Assembly (NCBI RefSeq): GCF_021531075.1
Contig: NZ_JADYTJ010000006.1
Span: 1-64,000, forward strand
Source of the DNA: Bacteroides caecigallinarum
Lineage (GTDB): Bacteria > Bacteroidota > Bacteroidia > Bacteroidales > Bacteroidaceae
DNA length: 64,000 bases
Reading direction: 5' to 3'
The notes under the pieces are model-generated. The model worked only from the letters and a program-made list of their open reading frames with translations, did not search any database and was not told the origin of the DNA. Below are positions 45,456-53,346 of the stretch, in pieces; position 1 is the first letter of the stretch; every line of letters begins with the position of its first letter. Position numbers and translations under genes: made by a program.

Positions 45456-45770
45456 ATGGGAAAACAACAGACAAACATAAAGGAAAAAGGACGTGTCAGC
45501 CTGAAAGAGCCGAGACGTTATAAAGTAGTTATCTATAATGATGATTTCACTACTATGGATTTCGTGGTTAAAATTCTTACTACAGTATTCTTCAAATCGA
45601 TAATTGAAGCCGAAACATTAATGATGAGTGTACACAAAAGTGGCTCGGCTGTTGTAGGTATCTACAGTTATGACATTGCGCTGTCTAAGGTGAGAAAAGC
45701 TACGGACATGGCACGCGAGGAAGGATTTCCACTAAAACTCACAGTTCTGCCTGAAGATAAGCAGGCTTAA
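45456..45770 (+). CDS. clpS: ATP-dependent Clp protease adaptor ClpS
   Basis: 104 aa. Delivers N-degron substrates to ClpAP. YKVVIYNDDFTTMDFVV holds the N-end binding pocket (the NDD motif and Met), and MSVHKSGSAVVGIYSYDIAL contains the conserved HxxG-type segment. It is followed by clpA (19 bp) and aat (6 bp after clpA). The next in-frame Met is past the conserved NDD motif, so the start near the promoter must stand. Confidence 0.96.
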   Translation: MGKQQTNIKEKGRVSLKEPRRYKVVIYNDDFTTMDFVVKILTTVFFKSIIEAETLMMSVHKSGSAVVGIYSYDIALSKVRKATDMAREEGFPLKLTVLPEDKQA

Positions 45771-45789
45771 AAAAATCACGACATATAAT

Positions 45790-48012
45790 ATGGACTTGAA
45801 ATATACTAAACACGTAAATAAAGCATTGGAAGTTGCACATACGGAAGCCAAGTTCAGGAGGCATGAGTTTGTCACTCCCGAACATCTTCTGTATGCCCTA
45901 TTGCAACAGGATGAATTCGTTTATGCACTGGAAGATATGGCTTGCAGTATCACCAAATTGGAAAAGAGCATAAAGGAAGTGTTGAATACCAAATTCGAGG
46001 TTCTGCCCGAAGGTACACAATATGAACCCGAAAACTCTACACAGATGGCAGAGATTTTCATCAAGGCACACATGATTGTTTCTTTCTCAGGAGCGAACGA
46101 GATAGATGTTCCCCATCTGGTACAGGGAATGCTTGAGCTGACAGATTCATGGGCTGCATATATTCTTAAAAATGCATTGAAGGATGATATTGCAGAGTTT
46201 ACCAGCATGCTGATTGATGAATACAGTTTCGACTATGATGACCTTCTGGATCATGAACACGGATATGAGAAAAACGAGACTTGGAAAAACTATGTCACCT
46301 GCATAAACGACAATCTGGAAAGCCATAATCCGCTTATAGGAAGAGAAGAGGAGCTTGAAAAGACTATCAGAGTTCTGTGCCGCAAGGAAAAGAACAATCC
46401 TCTGCATATAGGCGAATCGGGTGTGGGAAAGACTTCTCTTATCTATGGTCTGGCAGAAAGAATAGAGAAAGGCAACGTGCCCGAAAAACTGCAAGGCTAT
46501 CGCATATACGAACTCGATCTTGGTGGCATCATTGCCGGGACACAGTACCGCGGAGAATTTGAAAAAAGGCTGAAGGGTATTATGCTTGGAGCAGAGAAAG
46601 AGGGCAAAGCCATCATCTACATTGACGAAATCCATAATCTTATAGGTGCAGGAAGGACCAGCGACGGCTCGCTTGACGCATCGAACATGCTTAAACCGTA
46701 CCTTGAAGGAGGAAACATAAAATTCATTGGGTCAACCACTTATGAAGAATACAATAAATACTTTGCCGGAAGCAAGGGTATGGTAAGACGCTTCCAGCAA
46801 ATAGACATACTGGAGCCAAGCATAGACGATACCATAAAGATTATAAAGGGACTTATTAAGGGATACGAAACATTCCACAACGTGAAGTACCGTAAAGGAG
46901 TGATAGAGTATGCCGTAAGCATGAGCGACAAATATATCAAGGACAAGTTCCTGCCAGACAAGGCTATCGACCTGATAGACGAGGCCGGTGCATACAGGGA
47001 AATCCACAACGACGGAAAAGATAAAAATATCGTTACAAAAGAGCTTATTTCGGATATCCTTGCCAGAATGTGCAAGATAGAATCCATCACTGCCAAGGAA
47101 GACAATACGGAACTGGAACATCTGCCGGCCAAAATGAAAGCACTTATCTACGGTCAGGACCAGGCCATCACTCAGGTGACGGAAGCTGTAATGATGTCGA
47201 AAGCCGGACTGAATGACGACAACAAGCCTATAGCGAGCCTTCTGTTTGTGGGTCCTACCGGCGTGGGTAAGACTGAAATAGCAAAGGTTCTTGCCGCTGA
47301 ACTCGGTATCGGTCTGGTACGGTTCGACATGAGTGAGTATTCGGAGAAACATACTGTTGCGAAGCTTATCGGCTCGCCTGCGGGATATGTGGGCTACGAA
47401 GAAGGAGGACTCCTGACAGACGCCATACGCAAAACTCCGAACTGCGTTCTGCTGCTAGACGAGATAGAAAAGGCTCATCCGGATATATTCAACATACTGC
47501 TGCAGGTGATGGACTATGCCGTGCTGACCGACAACAAGGGACGCAAATCAGACTGCCGTCATCTTATACTGATCATGACATCGAATGCGGGAGCACAATA
47601 TGCACATCAGGCTTCGATAGGATTCAAGGGACAGGCCACAGCCGGCGATTCGATGCTGAAACAGGTTAAGAAGACATTCAAGCCGGAGTTCCTGAACAGA
47701 CTCTCTGCCACTGTGGTGTTCAACGATATGGACAGCAACATGGCTCAACTAATCCTAGAAAAGAAACTGAGGGAATTCAGTGCGAAACTTGAGGCAAACA
47801 AGGTTACTATGGAAATGGGTGCCGATGCCAAGGAATGGCTGCTAAAAAAGAGTATAACAAAGGAATACGGTGCCCGCGAAATGGACAGAGTGATAGGCCA
47901 TCACCTGAAACCGCTGTTCGTAAAGGAAATGCTTTTCGGCAAACTTAAGAACGGGGGTCATGCCATAGTAAACATAGAGAATAACATCCCTGCCATAACC
48001 CTGAAAAAGTGA
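45790..48012 (+). CDS. clpA: ATP-dependent Clp protease ATP-binding subunit ClpA
   Basis: 740-aa AAA+ unfoldase for ClpP. An N-domain (1-145) binds ClpS. D1 has Walker A GESGVGKT (208-215) and IIYIDEIHNL; D2 has GPTGVGKT and LLLDEIEKAHPDI. The loop ASIGFKG near residue 617 corresponds to the IGL/IGF loop that docks ClpP. There is no ClpB-type middle domain. D1 reads GES where most relatives have GEP. It lies between clpS and aat in one operon. Confidence 0.96.
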   Translation: MDLKYTKHVNKALEVAHTEAKFRRHEFVTPEHLLYALLQQDEFVYALEDMACSITKLEKSIKEVLNTKFEVLPEGTQYEPENSTQMAEIFIKAHMIVSFSGANEIDVPHLVQGMLELTDSWAAYILKNALKDDIAEFTSMLIDEYSFDYDDLLDHEHGYEKNETWKNYVTCINDNLESHNPLIGREEELEKTIRVLCRKEKNNPLHIGESGVGKTSLIYGLAERIEKGNVPEKLQGYRIYELDLGGIIAGTQYRGEFEKRLKGIMLGAEKEGKAIIYIDEIHNLIGAGRTSDGSLDASNMLKPYLEGGNIKFIGSTTYEEYNKYFAGSKGMVRRFQQIDILEPSIDDTIKIIKGLIKGYETFHNVKYRKGVIEYAVSMSDKYIKDKFLPDKAIDLIDEAGAYREIHNDGKDKNIVTKELISDILARMCKIESITAKEDNTELEHLPAKMKALIYGQDQAITQVTEAVMMSKAGLNDDNKPIASLLFVGPTGVGKTEIAKVLAAELGIGLVRFDMSEYSEKHTVAKLIGSPAGYVGYEEGGLLTDAIRKTPNCVLLLDEIEKAHPDIFNILLQVMDYAVLTDNKGRKSDCRHLILIMTSNAGAQYAHQASIGFKGQATAGDSMLKQVKKTFKPEFLNRLSATVVFNDMDSNMAQLILEKKLREFSAKLEANKVTMEMGADAKEWLLKKSITKEYGAREMDRVIGHHLKPLFVKEMLFGKLKNGGHAIVNIENNIPAITLKK

Positions 48013-48018
48013 TAAGGC

Positions 48019-48660
48019 ATGGTATTCAAGTTAAGTAAAAGACTAGCCTTTCCGGATCCTCATTTGGGGGAGCCGGACGGGTTACTTGCCATAGGTGGTG
48101 ATTTGTCCATAGACAGACTGCTGCTGGCATACTCTTACGGGATTTTCCCGTGGTATGCCTTCAAGAGACAGGTCATAGAATGGTGGTGTCCGATGCAAAG
48201 ATTCGTAATCTTTCCTTCGGAGATACATGTGTCGCACTCCATGCGTACATTGATAAACAAAGACAAATACAGAATAAGCATCAACGAAGCATTTGAGGAT
48301 GTGATACGCCACTGCGGAAAGTTGCGCGAGGACGAGGAAGGTGCATGGCTTGGTCCGGAGATGACGGAAGCCTATATCAGACTGCACGAACAGCAGTTTG
48401 CCGCAAGTGTAGAAGTATGGGAGGATGATAAACTGGTGGGTGGACTTTATGGTGTAGCTTTGGGAAGATGTTTCTTCGGCGAAAGTATGTTCTCGCTCGT
48501 ACCAAATGCTTCGAAGCTTGCACTTATATATCTGGCACGGTTTCTTGAAGAACGAGGCGGACTGATGATAGACTGCCAGTTTGAGACTCCGCATCTGAAA
48601 TCAATGGGAGGAAGATATATATCGTACGAGGAGTATATGGATATTCTTTCGCAGGAATAG
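48019..48660 (+). CDS. aat: Leucyl/phenylalanyl-tRNA--protein transferase
   Basis: 213 aa. Attaches Leu or Phe from aminoacyl-tRNA to N-terminal Arg or Lys, creating a primary N-degron. GLLAIGGDLSIDRLLLAYSYGIFPWY and WWCPMQRFV are the family signatures, with GGLYGVALGRCFFGESMFS later. The three-gene operon thus encodes the maker, the reader and the unfoldase of the N-degron pathway. Confidence 0.97.
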   Translation: MVFKLSKRLAFPDPHLGEPDGLLAIGGDLSIDRLLLAYSYGIFPWYAFKRQVIEWWCPMQRFVIFPSEIHVSHSMRTLINKDKYRISINEAFEDVIRHCGKLREDEEGAWLGPEMTEAYIRLHEQQFAASVEVWEDDKLVGGLYGVALGRCFFGESMFSLVPNASKLALIYLARFLEERGGLMIDCQFETPHLKSMGGRYISYEEYMDILSQE

Positions 48661-48692
48661 ATTTTATTGCGAAGAGTTACACAATCATGGAG

Positions 48693-48742
48693 TTTAAATA
48701 TCATTTAAACAGTATTTAAATACCGTTTAAACACCATTTAAA
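48693..48742. repeat. Five TTTAAA motifs in exact 11-bp phase
   Basis: TTTAAA occurs at 48693, 48704, 48715, 48726 and 48737, each 11 bp apart, separated by TATCA, CAGTA, TACCG and CACCA. It begins 33 bp after the aat stop, before the terminator. Confidence 0.85.
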
Positions 48743-48762
48743 ATTAATGCATAACCAAAAAG

Positions 48763-48801
48763 AAAATCCGTCAGCATTTTCACAAACACTGACGGACTTT
48801 T
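48763..48801 (+). terminator. Terminator after aat
   Basis: TCCGTCAG (48767-48774) pairs with CTGACGGA (48789-48796), extended by A4 and T4 on either side. Confidence 0.8.
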
Positions 48802-48927
48802 AATCAATGAGGAATTAAAAACATAACTCCAACATAAAACCAAACAAGAATATTAAGCTTTTGTATAACTTTCAAAATATATAACAGAGGAACTATAGCT
48901 TTTGTTCGATCATAAACAAAAAAAATT

Positions 48928-50070
48928 ATGAAAACAGGGAAAAAAATTCTCATAGCGATACCTATTGCCATAATTATAGCGTATCTGTGCCTGCCTTTCT
49001 ATGCCAAAAAGGCACTGATCCACTGGTTTCCCACTATTGACGACCTAGGTATTTTCGAACATGCCACTGTTCATGCGCCCGATTCCTGTTGGGAATGGGC
49101 TGTCTCGGAGGATTACAATTCTTTCCAGCTCTCAAAGGAGGATTCGGCGTACATAGACGATATGAAAACGGTATCTTTCTTGGTAATAAAAAATGACAGT
49201 ATTCTGTACGAGACTTATCGCGGAGGATGGAACGACACTCTGACTTCAAACCTGTTTTCTGCCACTAAAAGCATAGTGGGACTACTTGTGGGAATAGCCA
49301 TAGACGAGGGTAAAATAGGCAGTGTGGACGATAAGGTAGTGAAATATATCCCTGAATATAACCGTGGAAGGCAAAAGGACATCACAATCAGAAACCTGCT
49401 TACAATGAGCGCCGGAATGGACTGGGACGAAGCCTACGCTTCACTTTTCTCTGTAACCACGCACGGATATTACGGCAACGACCTCTACGAACTAATCATG
49501 GGCCTTGATATAGTAGATACTCCGGGAGTTCAGTATTCCTACAGAAGCGGTGAGACACAGCTGCTGTCATTTGTTCTTGAAGCGGCAACTGGCGAAACCA
49601 TCAGCCAATATGCAGAGAAGAAGCTCTGGCAACCGATGATGGCAGGACAGGATGCTTTCTGGCTACTCGACAAGAAGAACGGTGATGAAAAATCATTCTG
49701 CTGCTTCCATACTACAGCAAGGGATGCCGCAAGATTCGGACGTCTGATGCTGAACAAAGGAAACTGGAACGGAAGGCAACTTGTCAGCAAGGAATATATT
49801 GAAGAGGCCATGACACCGGCATCATATCTGAAAGACCAGTGGGGCAAAGACCCGCTTTCATATTATGGCTACCAGACATGGATTATGGACTACAAAGGAG
49901 AGAAATGTCCGTACTTCAGAGGTATGCTGGGACAATATATCATAGCCATACCTTCGAAGAATGCCATAGTGGTTCGCCTCGGACATAAACGTTCGAGAGA
50001 GTATGTCAAGGAACTCACTACGGACATAATAAGATATATGGAAATAGCTGAAAAAATTTTACAACAATAA
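48928..50070 (+). CDS. Serine hydrolase, class C beta-lactamase-like / NylB-type
   Basis: 380 aa with an N-terminal membrane anchor or signal (residues 7-25), so periplasmic. SATK (111-114) is the SxxK nucleophile, and YSYRSGE near 198 takes the place of the YxN motif; the third motif (KTG-like) is probably the HTT near residue 265. This pattern fits the esterase/NylB branch and not a true cephalosporinase. It is 9 bp upstream of the AddA-type gene, so it is co-transcribed; the functional reason is not evident. Confidence 0.87.
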   Translation: MKTGKKILIAIPIAIIIAYLCLPFYAKKALIHWFPTIDDLGIFEHATVHAPDSCWEWAVSEDYNSFQLSKEDSAYIDDMKTVSFLVIKNDSILYETYRGGWNDTLTSNLFSATKSIVGLLVGIAIDEGKIGSVDDKVVKYIPEYNRGRQKDITIRNLLTMSAGMDWDEAYASLFSVTTHGYYGNDLYELIMGLDIVDTPGVQYSYRSGETQLLSFVLEAATGETISQYAEKKLWQPMMAGQDAFWLLDKKNGDEKSFCCFHTTARDAARFGRLMLNKGNWNGRQLVSKEYIEEAMTPASYLKDQWGKDPLSYYGYQTWIMDYKGEKCPYFRGMLGQYIIAIPSKNAIVVRLGHKRSREYVKELTTDIIRYMEIAEKILQQ

Positions 50071-50079
50071 CCATTCTAT

Positions 50080-53000
50080 ATGGAACAGGACCCAAGACTA
50101 TTAGTATATAAGGCTTCGGCAGGCTCGGGAAAGACTTTCACCCTGGCTGTGCAATATATCAGGCAACTGATAGAAGATCCCTACTCATACAGACGTATTC
50201 TGGCAGTTACTTTCACCAACAAGGCTACTACAGAGATGAAGGAAAGAATCCTCAGTCAGCTGTACGGTATCGCCACTTCACTTAAATCCTCGGACGGCTA
50301 TCTGAAAGAGATAATGAAGACCTCAAATAAAAGCGTTGACGAAATAAGGAAAGCTGCTGACACTGCACTGAAGAATATAATCCACGACTACAGCCGTTTC
50401 AGAATAGAGACTATCGACTCATTCTTCCAGTCGGTGATGAGGAATCTTGCACGCGAGCTTGAGCTCGGCGCCAATATGACCATAGAACTGAATAACGGCG
50501 ATGTGTTGAGTGATGCCGTAGATAGTATGATTGAGAAACTGGACCGCATGTCGCCTACCCTCTACTGGCTGCTTGAATATATAGAAGAAAGAATAGCCGA
50601 CGACAAAAGATGGAATGTATCTTCCGAAATTAAAGGTTTCGGTCGCAATATCTTTGACGAGGCATATATAGAAAAAGGCGTGGCATTACGTGAGAAGCTG
50701 AAGGACACTAAGTTTATTCCGCAATACAGGAAAAAACTCCAGGAAAAACGCGAATCCATACTTGACACAATGAAAGGATTCAACGAACACTTTCAGGAAA
50801 TTCTGAATGCCAACGGGCTTACACCTGCCGACTTGAAAAACGGTGCTCGCGGCATAGGAAGCTATTTCAACAAGATAGCATCGGGGAAACTGAGTAATGA
50901 TGTACGAAATTCCACAGTAGAAAAATGCCTGGAAGGTGCGGAAAACTGGACTACCAAGACTTCGCCATACAAGGATACCATTATCTCACTTGCAAACCAA
51001 GTGCTGATACAGGTACTTAATGACGCGGAGAACACAAGGATGTCAAGCAACAAGGTGCTGAACTCGTGCGACATGTCGCTCCGATATCTCAACAATCTGC
51101 AATTGCTCATGCGTATAGACAGCGAGGTAAGGGAACAGAACCTTAATCATAACCGTTTCCTCCTTTCGGATACCAATGCGCTGCTCCACAGTATCATCAG
51201 AGAAGGTGACGCCTCTTTCGTATATGAGAAAATAGGTACTACAATAGACACCGTGATGATAGACGAGTTTCAGGACACATCACGTATGCAATGGGAAAAC
51301 TTCCATCTTCTGCTTGAAGAGAGTCTCTCACAGAAGGAAGGCAGTATGATAGTGGGCGATATAAAGCAAAGTATCTACCGCTGGAGAAACGGCGACTGGA
51401 AGATTCTAGCCGGACTGGACAAGGACAGAAGTTTCCGCCTGAATTCGAAAACGCTGGATACAAACTGGCGAAGTGAGGCTAACATCATAGCATTCAACAA
51501 TGATATATTTACATCTGCCTGTAAGGTTCTGAACGAAAGATACAAGGCTGATGAGGGCGAAGACTGTACACAACTGCTTGACGCGTACAACGATGTCCGC
51601 CAGAAAACATCAAAGGATACTAAGAAAGGATATATCAAACTATCATTCCTGAAAAACAGCGAGGAATATCCATACACAGATACCACTATGGAACTGCTGG
51701 CAGAGGAGGTTGACTCACTAGTCAAGAAAGGTGTCAGAGTGAATGACATTGCCATCCTGGTGAGAAAGAACAAAAGCATACCTGCCATAGCCGATTACTT
51801 CGACAAGAATACTCCATACCGCGTTGTTTCGGACGAGGCTTTCCGGCTTGACGCTTCGCTTGCGGTGTGTATGCTCATCGACGGACTGAGGTATATATCC
51901 GAACCTACTGACAGAATAGCCTGTGCAAGACTGGCTGTAGCTTATCAGAAGGAAATCCTCAAAAAGGACGTGGATTACAACACTGTACTTCTGAATAGCG
52001 TTGAGGATTATCTACCTGCCGAGTTCCGTCTTATGCTGCCGGAGATGAGTCTTATGCCGTTGTATGAGCTTCTTGAGAAACTGTTCGTGATTTTCCGTAT
52101 GGATATGATAGAAGAACAGGATGCCTATCTCTGTGCCTTCTATGATGCGGTGACTGAATATATGCAGAACAACTCTTCGGAACTGACCTCATTCCTGACA
52201 TACTGGAACGATACTCTTTACGCAAAGACTATCCCGTCGGGCGAAATATCAGGTATCAGAATCCTTTCAATCCACAAATCGAAAGGCCTGGAATATCACA
52301 CCGTGTTACTACCGTTCTGTGACTGGAAGATGGAGAATGAGACATATAACCACATGTTGTGGTGCCGGATAAACGAAGCGGATGCCGACAAGGAACCGTT
52401 CTGCGAACTTGACCTTACTCCTGTGAACTATTCATCTGCCATGGCAGAATCATATTTCAGCGACAGCTACAGAGAAGAACGTCTGCAACTGTGGGTAGAT
52501 AATCTGAACCTGCTCTATGTTGCATTCACACGTGCATGCAAGAACCTGATAGTGTGGTGCAAGGACGAGCAGAAAGATACCGTATCAAAATTGCTGAGAG
52601 AATCAATGGACTGCATGAAAGAAATAAAAATGACATGCAACATGCCTGAACTTGATGAGGAAGACGAAGAGAATAAGGAAGAAAACGACGAACCTATCGT
52701 ATATGAATACGGAGAAATCTGTATTAGCGGCGAAAAGAAAAAATCAGATTCCACAAACAGACTTGTAGCCATACCTGACGCTGTAAACGTAAAGATTGAA
52801 TCACTTGAAACGGAGATTGACTTTAAGCAGTCCAACCGTTCTGCCGATTTCATCAGAGGCGATGAGGATGAGGAAGAAAATCTTCGTTCGCAATATATCA
52901 GACAGGGACAGCTGCTACATACTCTTTTTGCATCTATCGATACGAAGGAAGATTTGACTGCCGCCATAGAAAGACTTCTGTTTGAAGGTGTAATAGAATC

Positions 53001-53328
53001 GGCAGAGAAAGCCCAAGAGATATATGAGATAGCAGAAAAAGCATTAAACCTTGATGAAGTGAAGGACTGGTATAGTGGAGAATGGACATTGTATAACGAA
53101 TGTTCCATAATCTATAATGATGAACAGGGAAAGATGCAGACCAGACGACCGGACCGCGTTATGATGAAGGGAAAAGATGTAGTTGTGGTAGATTTCAAGT
53201 TCGGAAAGAAAAAGCCGGAATACTCCACACAAGTCAGAGAGTATATGTCCCTGCTATCGGAAATGGGATATACTGACATAAAAGGATATATATGGTATGT
53301 CTATTCCGGAGAACTTGAGAATGTGTAA
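50080..53328 (+). CDS. AddA/RecB-type UvrD-like helicase with C-terminal nuclease
   Basis: 1082 aa. The helicase core has Walker A KASAGSGKT (11-19), AVTFTNKATTEMKERI, VMIDEFQDTS, GDIKQSIYRWR, HKSKGLEYHTV and LLYVAFTRAC. A PD-(D/E)xK nuclease follows near residues 1020-1045 (RRPDRVMM...VVVDFKFG). This is the AddA layout for double-strand break resection in complex with the next gene product. It is well below the GC of the 58-61 kb region and normal for the window. Confidence 0.93.
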   Translation: MEQDPRLLVYKASAGSGKTFTLAVQYIRQLIEDPYSYRRILAVTFTNKATTEMKERILSQLYGIATSLKSSDGYLKEIMKTSNKSVDEIRKAADTALKNIIHDYSRFRIETIDSFFQSVMRNLARELELGANMTIELNNGDVLSDAVDSMIEKLDRMSPTLYWLLEYIEERIADDKRWNVSSEIKGFGRNIFDEAYIEKGVALREKLKDTKFIPQYRKKLQEKRESILDTMKGFNEHFQEILNANGLTPADLKNGARGIGSYFNKIASGKLSNDVRNSTVEKCLEGAENWTTKTSPYKDTIISLANQVLIQVLNDAENTRMSSNKVLNSCDMSLRYLNNLQLLMRIDSEVREQNLNHNRFLLSDTNALLHSIIREGDASFVYEKIGTTIDTVMIDEFQDTSRMQWENFHLLLEESLSQKEGSMIVGDIKQSIYRWRNGDWKILAGLDKDRSFRLNSKTLDTNWRSEANIIAFNNDIFTSACKVLNERYKADEGEDCTQLLDAYNDVRQKTSKDTKKGYIKLSFLKNSEEYPYTDTTMELLAEEVDSLVKKGVRVNDIAILVRKNKSIPAIADYFDKNTPYRVVSDEAFRLDASLAVCMLIDGLRYISEPTDRIACARLAVAYQKEILKKDVDYNTVLLNSVEDYLPAEFRLMLPEMSLMPLYELLEKLFVIFRMDMIEEQDAYLCAFYDAVTEYMQNNSSELTSFLTYWNDTLYAKTIPSGEISGIRILSIHKSKGLEYHTVLLPFCDWKMENETYNHMLWCRINEADADKEPFCELDLTPVNYSSAMAESYFSDSYREERLQLWVDNLNLLYVAFTRACKNLIVWCKDEQKDTVSKLLRESMDCMKEIKMTCNMPELDEEDEENKEENDEPIVYEYGEICISGEKKKSDSTNRLVAIPDAVNVKIESLETEIDFKQSNRSADFIRGDEDEEENLRSQYIRQGQLLHTLFASIDTKEDLTAAIERLLFEGVIESAEKAQEIYEIAEKALNLDEVKDWYSGEWTLYNECSIIYNDEQGKMQTRRPDRVMMKGKDVVVVDFKFGKKKPEYSTQVREYMSLLSEMGYTDIKGYIWYVYSGELENV

Positions 53329-53346
53329 CGATTTATTTAAAAAGAA

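Noticed and set aside
48693-48742. CRISPR array or replication iterons
   Set aside because: The unit is 11 bp with no spacer structure, no cas genes and no replication initiator gene nearby.
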